In this document: positions 52,637 through 59,692 of the stretch, piece by piece | Layout of the letters: every line of letters starts with the position of its first letter | Position numbering within the stretch: the first letter of the stretch is position 1 | NCBI GenBank assembly: GCA_947497585.1 | Contig: CANMHG010000004.1 | Location: 62,001 to 126,000 of the forward strand | Direction of reading: 5' to 3' | Origin: an uncultured Bacillaceae bacterium | Lineage (GTDB): Bacteria; Bacillota; Bacilli; Bacillales; Bacillaceae_L | DNA: 64,000 nt | The notes under the pieces: generated by a model | Told to the model about the DNA's origin: nothing | Seen by the model: only the letters and a program-made list of their open reading frames with translations | Databases searched by the model: none | Translations under genes and position numbers: made by a program

Positions 52637-53760
52637 ACCCTTGCCCTCTTTCTTTTCACAAAAAATAGAGTCGTGTATAGACCTATCGGAATCGTTAAAA
52701 CGATACCAATTCCGCCAGCGAGAGCCCTCGCCAATTCTAATGAAAGAGTCATTGATAAAGTAAAGCCAAACTGTGAATCATTTTTTAAATAAAGAAGAAT
52801 CAGTGGAATTGAGCCACTAATATAGACAAAAAACAAAATATTAGTCATCGTACCCATAATGTCTTTTCCGATTTCCATACCAGACTTTTTTAGTGCTTGT
52901 ATTGATATGTTGTTATTCTTTTCATACAACCCAAAGATAGAAGAAGACATGGTAATGGCAACATCCATAACAGCTCCTAACGATCCTACAAGTAACCCAG
53001 CCATAAACAACATGTGGTAGGGACGGGTAGAAAATTGCATCTCTTCATATCGCAGACCACTCTCTGCAGTAAATAAAAAAACGAGATATGCAATTAATAG
53101 TGAACTAAATGTCCCGATCAGAGTTGCTAAAATAGCTGCATATGTTTTTTCATTTACACCATTAACGAGTAATAGTGAAATGACGGTAAACAATATTGCA
53201 CTTACGCTACATATCAATACGAGATTCATGCCAGCGTTATTTATGTATATATCCAATGCATACCACAATAAAATAGCATTAACAGCCAAGCTTATAATTG
53301 AAAGTAATCCTTGTTTTTTCCCAACGATAATTAAAATAAAGATGAAAATCCATGCAGTTAGTACTACATATGCATCCCGTTTAACATCTTCTATAGAGCC
53401 AGTTAATTCTTTATTTCCTTTATCATGAATTGATACAAACAGTTTTTGCCCGACCTTAAATTCATGATCATAGGCTTTAGAAGTTGAAAACTGATTTATT
53501 AAATGAATTAGTTTCCCTTTTTCTTCACCATTTTTTAGTACTGCTACTAATGTTTGCGTGAATAGACGATCTTCATTATCGAATTGATCAATGATTTCAG
53601 ATGTTTCTATTATTTCAGTATTTATCACTTCAGCAATAGGGCGGTCGTAGTATGAGTAATTGTGGTTAACAAAAAGTATTGAGCAAGTAAATGAGAGTAG
53701 TAATACGGTATATAACAAGAATTGCTTTTTAGTTATTTTTTTAAAATTGTTTACAATCAT
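52633..53760 (-). CDS. YibE/F-family membrane protein (longer)
   Basis: A 375-residue protein. Residues about 10-30 form a first helix, then an extracytoplasmic beta-rich domain of about 95 residues with VINTEIIETSEI and FKVGQKLFVS, then six hydrophobic helices carrying the YibE/F signatures above. The start ATG at 53760 is chosen because the protein then begins with a charged N-terminus and a clean first helix; an upstream GTG at 53850 would add 30 residues, but no ribosome site was found for it. The start is uncertain. A 21-bp repeat array lies directly upstream. Confidence 0.85.
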   Translation of the reverse strand: MIVNNFKKITKKQFLLYTVLLLSFTCSILFVNHNYSYYDRPIAEVINTEIIETSEIIDQFDNEDRLFTQTLVAVLKNGEEKGKLIHLINQFSTSKAYDHEFKVGQKLFVSIHDKGNKELTGSIEDVKRDAYVVLTAWIFIFILIIVGKKQGLLSIISLAVNAILLWYALDIYINNAGMNLVLICSVSAILFTVISLLLVNGVNEKTYAAILATLIGTFSSLLIAYLVFLFTAESGLRYEEMQFSTRPYHMLFMAGLLVGSLGAVMDVAITMSSSIFGLYEKNNNISIQALKKSGMEIGKDIMGTMTNILFFVYISGSIPLILLYLKNDSQFGFTLSMTLSLELARALAGGIGIVLTIPIGLYTTLFFVKRKRARV

Positions 53761-53877
53761 ATATGAAACCAAACCTCCAATTAGTAGGACTATTACATAA
53801 TACCACCAATTGTGATTTGGTGAAAACAGCCCTGAACAAGCTGAATTCACTGTTAATGGGCAAGATTCACCCTATCC

Positions 53878-54012
53878 CGTGCTGATTTCTCTATCAATTG
53901 TGCTAAACTCACGATAAATCGGGCCAAACTCAGCTTGAAACGGGCCGAAATTATTGCTAATCGGGCCAAACTCAGCTTGAAACGGGCCAAACTCAGCTTG
54001 AATCGGGCCAAT
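53878..54012. repeat. 21-bp tandem array, CGGGCCAAACTCAGCTTGAAA type
   Basis: CGGGCC occurs at 53920, 53941, 53962, 53983 and 54004, exactly 21 apart each time; two degenerate units at 53878 and 53899 (CGTGCT, TGTGCT) extend the phase to seven. Units at 53920, 53962 and 53983 are almost identical (CAAACTCAGCTTGA). It lies between the divergent YibE-like and deacetylase genes. The phasing (two helical turns) is the same as in the CGA arrays, but the motif differs. Confidence 0.88.
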
Positions 54013-54119
54013 ACACCCTCACACTTTTTTATCGAACCCTATTTTTAACAAAAAAAATATACACCATTCCGTTTCCGAAAAAAGTATAATAATAGTATTG
54101 AATGGAAAGGGGACAGATT

Positions 54120-54929
54120 GTGAAGAGTAAAGTATTCTCACTTTTACTATTAATGTTGATATTCATTCTAACAGGGTGCAAGGAGCAGACGATTGTTCAG
54201 TCACCGGCAGGGTTTCATATAATAAAAGCTCCAATCGAGAGAACACCATTTACTGTTCCTATTGATTGGATTACCATAGATATCGTAGATGAAATTGTTG
54301 AAGAGCTTGAAAGCGAGCCTATTAAAAATGTAGATGAGAAGGTTGTATACCTAACTTTCGATGATGGACCAAGTAAACAAACAGAACAGATTTTACAAAT
54401 CCTTGCTGACTATGATGCCAAGGCTACTTTTTTCTATCTTGTTCCAAATATGATTGAGTTTCCCGACAAAGTGAGAGACGTGGCAGTAAACCATGCGATT
54501 GGTCATCATGGAGTCAGTCATAACAAAGAAATCATTTATCGCTCAGCTTCTTCTGTTGTCGAGGAAATGACGAAAGGTCAAGATTATCTTTATGAATTAA
54601 CGGGAATATCGTCTAACTTGATAAGAGCACCTTTTGGTAGTTCACCTTACATGGTGCCAGAGTATAAACAAGCAGTGAAGGATGCAGGATTTATTTTGTG
54701 GGATTGGACGATCGATAGCCGTGATTGGCAGTATCGAGATAGAAGGTATATTGATGAAGTAATTAGACAATATGAGAAGTTATCAAGTGATAAACCAGTC
54801 GTAATTTTATTGCATGAGCATATAGAAACAGTTGAGCATTTACCTACTCTATTAAACTATTTTAAACAAAAGGGTTATGAGTTTCGTTCATTAGATGAGT
54901 CAATACCTGCTTATGTGAACCCTTATTAA
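54120..54929 (+). CDS. Lipoprotein polysaccharide deacetylase
   Basis: A 269-residue exported enzyme. The lipobox FILTGC ends the signal peptide. The NodB domain covers about 85-260: TFDDGPSKQT carries the catalytic base and metal Asp, HGVSHN the two metal His, RAPFGSS the third motif, ILWDWTIDSRDW the Asp/Trp motif and ILLHEH the final His. It would de-N-acetylate peptidoglycan or another polymer on the outer face. The start is GTG 7 bases after AAAGGGG; an ATG at 54102 is in frame without a ribosome site. TATAAT is at about 54085. Confidence 0.92.
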   Translation: MKSKVFSLLLLMLIFILTGCKEQTIVQSPAGFHIIKAPIERTPFTVPIDWITIDIVDEIVEELESEPIKNVDEKVVYLTFDDGPSKQTEQILQILADYDAKATFFYLVPNMIEFPDKVRDVAVNHAIGHHGVSHNKEIIYRSASSVVEEMTKGQDYLYELTGISSNLIRAPFGSSPYMVPEYKQAVKDAGFILWDWTIDSRDWQYRDRRYIDEVIRQYEKLSSDKPVVILLHEHIETVEHLPTLLNYFKQKGYEFRSLDESIPAYVNPY

Positions 54930-54934
54930 AAAAC

Positions 54935-54972
54935 AACAGCTACACTCCGCCATTGGAGTGTAGCTGTTTTAC
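54935..54972 (+). terminator. Rho-independent terminator of the deacetylase gene
   Basis: AACAGCTACACTCC and GGAGTGTAGCTGTT form a perfect 14-bp stem with a GCCATT loop, then TTT. Confidence 0.9.
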
Positions 54973-55080
54973 TAGTTATGTATGTTCATATTTATTATAC
55001 CATTGTTATCCAGTGATTATCAGTCTTTTTCTTTTCTTTTTAAAAGCTAGAATAAAATGGAAAAGAAAGGTGGAGATTAT

Positions 55081-55623
55081 TTGAAATTAGATTATAGAGT
55101 TAGACCTATTGAAGGATTTACACCGAAGATTGGTGAACTTATTTCAATGCTTGAATACACTAGGGCTTTAACACTGGAAGATATTAAGGATTTAAGGCAG
55201 GCGGAGTTGGACCAACTAGTTGATGAAGGTTCTAATTCAGTTGGTGCACTTTTACTGCATATTGCTTCAATTGAATCAGTACATCAGGTCGTTTCTTTTG
55301 AAAATAGAGACTTTAATGAAACAGAACTACTTAAATGGGAGACACCATTATGGCTTGGGAAAAAGGCTCAGACTGAAATTAAGAATCAGCCTATAGAGTA
55401 CTATATTGATGAACTGACAAAAGTACGAGAAAAAACAGTAGCTTTATTTAAAACGGTGGGTGATGGCTGGTTGTCCGTAGAGAAAAAATGGGATAACGGA
55501 GTTCCACATAATAACTACTGGTTATGGTATCACGTAATGGAAGACGAGATTAGTCATCGGGGACAAATTCGTATTTTGAAACGAATGATTTTAAATAATC
55601 GTATAAAGGAGAGGTCTAGATGA
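55081..55623 (+). CDS. DinB-family protein
   Basis: A 180-residue four-helix-bundle protein of the DinB superfamily (YfiT/DUF664 type). Likely metal ligands are His in LLLHIASIESVHQ and in EDEISHRGQI. These proteins include thiol S-transferases and DNA-damage-inducible proteins. The start is TTG behind AAAGGTGGAG; an ATG at 55057 is in frame with no ribosome site. The next (broken) GNAT gene starts inside its stop codon (ATGA overlap), so the two were co-translated. Confidence 0.86.
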   Translation: MKLDYRVRPIEGFTPKIGELISMLEYTRALTLEDIKDLRQAELDQLVDEGSNSVGALLLHIASIESVHQVVSFENRDFNETELLKWETPLWLGKKAQTEIKNQPIEYYIDELTKVREKTVALFKTVGDGWLSVEKKWDNGVPHNNYWLWYHVMEDEISHRGQIRILKRMILNNRIKERSR

Positions 55624-56055
55624 TTAGAGAGCTAAAATTTGAAGATGCAGAACAATTTGTGGACTTAATAAAACAAGTCGAAGCTGAATCGCAGTTTATG
55701 TTAATGGAGCCTGGGGAAAGAATGCTAACACCAACCAGGTATGCAGAATGTTTTGTTCTTTTTGCACTTCCCCTAATAGCAAATAAATATCCTACTAGTT
55801 TTTCGTTTTCTGGTTCAGCAACAAAAATCGTTGAATGGCCGTCTCTTTTCATTTGTTCAGTTCGATTTCGTTGCTGTTCTAGAGTGGGCTTTGCTTCAGG
55901 GTATTTCACGTCTTGAACTGACGGTTGTTACAGAAAACAAAGCTGGAGTTGGATTATATAAAAAAATGGGTTTTGAGATAGAAGGGACGAAAAGAAACTC
56001 ATTAATAATAGGGGAAAGACCTTTTAATGAATACATGATGTCTAAATTACTATAG
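55620..56055 (+). pseudogene. GNAT acetyltransferase gene with an internal inversion
   Basis: The N-terminal piece reads forward (MIRELKFEDAEQFVDLI...) up to about 55732. From about 55733 to 55878 the meaningful frame is on the minus strand (RNRTEQMKRDGHS, STIFVAEPENEKLVGYLFAI, AKRTKHSAYLV), the middle of a GNAT domain. After about 55879 the plus strand resumes with LEWALLQGISRLELTVVTEN and the usual LYKKMGFEIEG end. The acetyl-CoA loop (R/QxxGxG/A) is missing, so part was deleted as well. The gene cannot make an intact protein. Confidence 0.8.
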
Positions 56056-56070
56056 AAGATTTTAGCTGCA

Positions 56071-56106
56071 AAAAAAATTCAGGTGAATAACCTCACCTGA
56101 AAAAAG
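56071..56106. other. Inverted repeat downstream of the broken GNAT gene
   Basis: TTCAGGTGA and TCACCTGAA form a perfect 9-bp stem with an ATAACC loop. The plus strand lacks a T run (AAAAAG follows); the minus strand has one. The rest of the 295-base gap to the SCP2 gene is AT-rich with no gene seen. Confidence 0.5.
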
Positions 56107-56350
56107 ACTTAACATTCAAATAAACACACTCCTAAATTTAATTATAAATGATAAAGGCCTAGAAATCTAGTATTAGTAAAATTTTACATATCAACTTTTA
56201 AGCAATCATGCTAACCTACCTAATTAAGAGTTATCTTAAAAAAATGAATTTTTCGAAAAAACTTTTGAATACGTTAAAATAGTATGTTATATTTTTACTA
56301 GAAAAGTCTAGTAGAATAATAAATACATAAGGATTAGGTAGGGTGATTCA

Positions 56351-56677
56351 ATGTCAGTAAGAGATGAATTACAAGCATTAGTTGAAAAAATGAATTCCAA
56401 TCCGGAACATATTGAAAATGAAAAAGACAGAGTATATCAAGTGAATTTAGAAGAAAGCGGTCCTCTACAAATTGTTCTAAATAGTGGACGTGTTGAAGTG
56501 GTAGAAGGAACACCACATGAGTCAGAGGTAACACTATTTCTAAATGAAAAGAACTTCTCGAAACTTTTAAAGGACGACCTAAATACAACAATGGCCTTTA
56601 TGACAGGTGGCTTAAAGGTTGAGGGTAAGCTAGGGTTAGCTTTAAAGCTTCAGGAAATTGTAAAGTTATATCAATAA
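56351..56677 (+). CDS. SCP2 sterol-carrier-domain protein
   Basis: A 108-residue single-domain protein. LVEKMNSNPEHIENEK, then VYQVNLEESGPLQIVL, then AFMTGGLKVEGKLGLALKLQEIVKLY match the SCP2 fold, in which the last segment closes the lipid-binding cavity. Bacillus members bind hydrophobic compounds; the ligand is unknown. GGTAGGGTGA precedes the ATG. Confidence 0.88.
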   Translation: MSVRDELQALVEKMNSNPEHIENEKDRVYQVNLEESGPLQIVLNSGRVEVVEGTPHESEVTLFLNEKNFSKLLKDDLNTTMAFMTGGLKVEGKLGLALKLQEIVKLYQ

Positions 56678-56686
56678 AAAAGCAGG

Positions 56687-56720
56687 GGCGATATCTCATG
56701 AAGTGGGATATCGCTTTCTA
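56687..56720 (+). terminator. Hairpin after the SCP2 gene
   Basis: GCGATATC and GATATCGC form a perfect 8-bp stem; the T tail is short (TTTCT). Confidence 0.6.
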
Positions 56721-56750
56721 AATATGGAGGAATGAGTCGACTAAAATAAG

Positions 56751-56780
56751 TTGATGTCGTTCAATTTTTTACGATATAAT
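56751..56780 (+). promoter_or_regulatory. SigA promoter of the Mn2+ riboswitch transcript
   Basis: TTGATG (56751-56756) and TATAAT (56775-56780) are 18 bases apart, and the aptamer starts about 10 bases downstream. Confidence 0.75.
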
Positions 56781-56790
56781 AAGATTACAT

Positions 56791-56912
56791 TCAAAGGGGA
56801 GTAGCTTCCTTCAATAAAGTCGTCAATTCAGGAAAGATAGTTCCTCGGCTTTGTTGGCAACAATTAGTTGTAAGCGAGACCTTTGCCAATTGCTTTGGTA
56901 AAGGTATGATGT
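56791..56912 (+). ncRNA. yybP-ykoY manganese riboswitch
   Basis: The 5' block AAAGGGGAGTAGC, the internal AAAGTCGTCAATTC, the CGGCTTTGTTGGC block and the 3' block GCGAGACCTTTGCC occur in the order of the yybP-ykoY class, which senses Mn2+. The ACCTTTGCCA...TTGGTAAAGGT hairpin (56879-56905) then competes with a terminator at 56913. Class members usually precede TerC-type, MntP or P-type ATPase genes; none follows here. Confidence 0.92.
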
Positions 56913-56952
56913 AAAACGCTTTTACCAGGTATTATGGGTAGAAGCGTTTTTT
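56913..56952 (+). terminator. Riboswitch expression platform terminator
   Basis: AAAACGCTTTTACC pairs with GGGTAGAAGCGTTTT (G-T and one bulge), then TTTTG. Confidence 0.85.
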
Positions 56953-56989
56953 GTTTTGGCGGAGTTATAAGACAGTGTTTATTTACAAA

Positions 56990-57127
56990 TCAGTGTTGGT
57001 TGTAGTGGAAGGACACGAGACTCCTGCGGGAGTAGCGGGATAGGTGAGACCCCACAGGAGCTGTGCTCCGAGGAGGCTCACCGCCCGCCCCGCGGAAAGC
57101 GAGTGTCCTGTAACGAAAATCAACACA
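56990..57127. repeat. GC-rich palindromic intergenic repeat, copy 2
   Basis: It is the inverse-oriented copy of the element at 7308-7446. Ends TGTTGGTTG...GGACAC and GTGTCC...ATCAACA pair, GGACACGAGACTCCTGCGGGAG pairs with CCGCGGAAAGCGAGTGTCC, and a GC-rich loop lies inside. It sits between the Mn2+ riboswitch terminator and the basic peptide gene, and may have separated the riboswitch from a former target. Confidence 0.8.
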
Positions 57128-57216
57128 TAGTTTAACAAAGCCATGTTTTAAAAGGCATATCTACAATGTAAGTAACATAAATGAAACTAATTACATGTTA
57201 AAAATGGGGGAGTATT

Positions 57217-57390
57217 ATGTTAAAGAAACTGTTAAAGATGTTTTTAAAGCAACAATTGTACAAAAATAAGCACCATAAGTACTCTAGTAGTGATTATAAA
57301 AAAATGAAACACTTCGGTCATCCTTCAAAATACGGTCATAAATACTATAAGAAAAAAGGAAAATTTAAATTTAGCTCGTTTAGTAGTTAA
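57217..57390 (+). CDS. Small basic Lys/His/Tyr-rich protein, possible kinase substrate
   Basis: A 57-residue protein (AATGGGGGAG upstream). About 40 percent is Lys, His or Tyr, with clustered Ser residues (SSSDYKK, FKFSSFSS). It ends 8 bases before the start of a protein kinase gene whose ribosome site TAAGGAG overlaps its stop codon, so the two are an operon. Strongly basic Ser-containing proteins next to a kinase recall the CotG-like coat proteins and their kinase CotH; that parallel is inference. Confidence 0.7.
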   Translation: MLKKLLKMFLKQQLYKNKHHKYSSSDYKKMKHFGHPSKYGHKYYKKKGKFKFSSFSS

Positions 57391-57398
57391 GGAGCCCC

Positions 57399-58187
57399 AT
57401 GTTCATTGTTAATATATTTGAAAGAACCTTACCGAAAGGAACGGTTTTAAAAGGAAAGTATCGTGTTGACCGCACTTTAGGCAAAGGTGGCTATGGTCTA
57501 GTATATGTTGCACTTGATATGGAAGTTGGTCAAGAAGTTATTGTTAAGCAGCTTCGTAAGCGAAAGTATCGTACAGGGTTAGCGACATTTGAAAAAGAGG
57601 AAGACATCCTGTGTTTGTTCCAACATTCATCCATACCGGCCTTTTATGAACGATTCCAAGAAGGAAAAAAGCATTTTCTTGTCATGGAATGGATAAAAGG
57701 GAAAAATTTTGAGCAATTAATCTTTCAAGAAGGTAAGACCTTTAATGAGCGAGAGTCCTTTGAGGTGCTACTACAGGTCCTTAATGTGGTTAAGGTAATT
57801 CATGATAAAGGAATCGTACATCGTGATTTACGAATTCCAAACATCATACTTAAAGATAATGAGATTGTAATTATTGATTTTGGGTTGGCAGGTTATATTC
57901 AACATTCAGCTGAACAAGAATTTATTGAAGCAGAAGAGGTAAGGTTATTTCGTGAAATTGCTTTTCGTTCTGATATTTATGCTTTAGGTCATTTTGTGCT
58001 ATTTTTGCTTTATTCAAGCTTTGAAGGCAAGGCGAAGGAAAGAAGCTGGATGGAAGAGCTCTCATTAAGACCAGAGAGTCTAAAAATAGTACGTAAAATG
58101 CTTCAGCATGATCAAGAGTATCCAGATGTGGACCCACTTATTGTTGATGTCCATAAATTTATTGAAAGCTTCCCTACTATTGAATAG
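57399..58187 (+). CDS. Eukaryote-like serine/threonine protein kinase, single domain
   Basis: A 262-residue cytoplasmic kinase with no transmembrane or PASTA part. Gly-loop GKGGYG (28-33), VIVK Lys50, catalytic HRDLRIPN (HRD at 141-143, with Arg in place of the usual Lys after Leu), and DFG (160-162). The hinge FLVMEWIKGK is normal. The first ten residues (MFIVNIFERT) precede the kinase fold. It resembles YabT/YrzF-type Bacillus kinases of sporulation. The co-transcribed basic protein is a candidate substrate. A terminator overlaps its end. Confidence 0.9.
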   Translation: MFIVNIFERTLPKGTVLKGKYRVDRTLGKGGYGLVYVALDMEVGQEVIVKQLRKRKYRTGLATFEKEEDILCLFQHSSIPAFYERFQEGKKHFLVMEWIKGKNFEQLIFQEGKTFNERESFEVLLQVLNVVKVIHDKGIVHRDLRIPNIILKDNEIVIIDFGLAGYIQHSAEQEFIEAEEVRLFREIAFRSDIYALGHFVLFLLYSSFEGKAKERSWMEELSLRPESLKIVRKMLQHDQEYPDVDPLIVDVHKFIESFPTIE

Positions 58188-58203
58188 TGGGGTGCTTTTT
58201 TTA
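58170..58203 (+). terminator. Rho-independent terminator of the kinase operon
   Basis: TTCCCTACTAT pairs with ATAGTGGGGT, overlapping the last codons; TTTTTTT follows. Confidence 0.75.
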
Positions 58204-58323
58204 GTTTAACTGTAGTAAAACAACTGGTGTTAGTATTGGGTAATATAGTTGTTTTAGGTTTGCTCATTGAACAAAAAAGTAGAACAATAAGAATACTATG
58301 AAAATTAGAGGGGAACTAAAAGT

Positions 58324-58500
58324 ATGTTAACATTTAATAAAGCAAGTGAACTGGAACTTGAGGAGATTTATGAACTTGCAGGTATTAACCGTAAAGAGGC
58401 AACAGGTATTGATGCGGAAAATAACCGAGAAGAAATGATCAAAGCCTATGACAATTCAAGACGACATGGTGCATATTTTTTAGAGATTGATCTTTCTTAA
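58324..58500 (+). CDS. Small acidic protein of unknown function, 58 residues
   Basis: GAGGGGAACTAAAAGT precedes the ATG. The product is acidic and helical, with the repeated pattern ELELEEIYELAGINRKEA and a C-terminal GAYFLEIDLS. It is a single gene followed by a terminator. No family recognised. Confidence 0.7.
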   Translation: MLTFNKASELELEEIYELAGINRKEATGIDAENNREEMIKAYDNSRRHGAYFLEIDLS

Positions 58501-58513
58501 GATTAAACTGCGC

Positions 58514-58541
58514 TTGATACATGATTGTATCAGGTTTTTTA
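58514..58541 (+). terminator. Rho-independent terminator
   Basis: TGATACA and TGTATCA form a 7-bp stem with an ATGAT-type loop, GG, then six T. Confidence 0.75.
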
Positions 58542-58652
58542 TTTATACCGATTACATAATTAAATAATTTTTTGGATACTTCTACTATTTCGCCATTCGA
58601 AGTATACTTATGCTCCAACAAAGTATACTAACAAAAAAAAGGATGGTGAAAT

Positions 58653-59144
58653 ATGTCGAATGAGTTTGCGGTTATTTTAGCCATCTGGGTTATCTTTCCA
58701 TTAATCTTATACTTTGCTGTTCCACGTGTTCGAGTAAGAGAAATGATTGCCGTCTTTTTGTTTTTTCAAATGTTAACTTGGGTGTTTAGTATCGTTATGA
58801 CGAAGTTTGGTGTGTTATCTGCTCCGATTCGTGAATTTCCGGAGGCAACTAAAATTAATTTTTCTTCTGAATATATCGTTTTTCCAACAGCTGCAGTTTT
58901 GTTTCAACGATGGTATCCAGAAAACGGAGGGAAGATTAGGCAGGCACTTCATTATCTTTATACTGTAGGCGGAATTATTATATTCTTATTTATTGTAGGG
59001 AGAACAACTGATTTAATGGAGGCAAAACCCCAGACAAGTGCAATCAATTTTCTATTTGAACTTATGCTTTGTAGAAAATATATTATGTGGATGTTAAAAG
59101 GAGAGCCATTTACTAAATCGTTAAAAAGGCATGATGTTGTATGA
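58653..59144 (+). CDS. CBO0543-type membrane protein (second of three)
   Basis: A 163-residue protein with four or five hydrophobic helices, many aromatic residues, and the YIVFPTAAVLFQRWYP motif after helix 3, which lines up with FFVFPVIGVFFNLYYP in the next gene. AAAAGGATGGTG precedes the ATG. It overlaps the next gene by four bases (ATGA), so they are translated together. Function unknown; family assignment from memory. Confidence 0.78.
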   Translation: MSNEFAVILAIWVIFPLILYFAVPRVRVREMIAVFLFFQMLTWVFSIVMTKFGVLSAPIREFPEATKINFSSEYIVFPTAAVLFQRWYPENGGKIRQALHYLYTVGGIIIFLFIVGRTTDLMEAKPQTSAINFLFELMLCRKYIMWMLKGEPFTKSLKRHDVV

Positions 59145-59605
59145 GTATAGAGTCGTTTATTGAACACTATGTATGGATGATAACAGCCATTTCCGTGTTT
59201 TTTATTCCTAAGTATTATTATCGTAGAGCAAGTATATCCTTTTTATTTATGATTTTCGTATCATGGTTTTTAGGGATTATTGTTGTTGAATACGATTTAA
59301 TTGAGTACCCAAAAAGGTTCTTAGCTTCAGTTAACGAAACGAGTTTTACGTTTGAATTCTTTGTTTTTCCCGTGATTGGTGTCTTCTTTAATCTGTATTA
59401 TCCTGCATCTTCAACTAGATGGAAACAGTTTATTTATACTGCCGCTTTAACGACAGGAATAGTAATTCCAGAAATCATTGTAGAAAAATACACAGACCTA
59501 ATTGAATATATAAACTGGACATGGTATATCTCATGGATTAGTATTTTTGCTACATTTGCGTTATTACGCTTCTTTTATAAGTGGTATTTTAAGAGCGAGG
59601 CATAA
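59141..59605 (+). CDS. CBO0543-type membrane protein (third of three)
   Basis: A 154-residue protein with five hydrophobic helices and the same central motif as its upstream neighbour. The two probably arose by tandem duplication, though they are now divergent. A heteromeric membrane complex is possible because of the coupled translation. Function unknown. Confidence 0.78.
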   Translation: MSIESFIEHYVWMITAISVFFIPKYYYRRASISFLFMIFVSWFLGIIVVEYDLIEYPKRFLASVNETSFTFEFFVFPVIGVFFNLYYPASSTRWKQFIYTAALTTGIVIPEIIVEKYTDLIEYINWTWYISWISIFATFALLRFFYKWYFKSEA

Positions 59606-59654
59606 AAGGTGTTAATATAAAAGTAAATTGCTGTATTAAAAGCAGTAGTAAAAT

Positions 59655-59692
59655 TAGAAAGCCCTACCAATTATGGAAGGGCTATTTTCTAT
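59655..59692. terminator. Bidirectional terminator, CBO0543 pair and DUF3231 gene
   Basis: AGCCCTACC pairs with GGAAGGGCT; T-rich sequence lies on both sides. Confidence 0.8.

Noticed and set aside
53878..54012. CRISPR array or minisatellite inside a gene
   Set aside because: Units are 21 bp with no unique spacers, and no frame crosses it.
55616..55909. A 97-residue minus-strand open frame with GNAT-like text (MKRDGHS, STIFVAEPENEKLVGYL)
   Set aside because: It is the inverted middle of the broken plus-strand GNAT gene; its beginning and end are shadows, and it lacks the acetyl-CoA loop.
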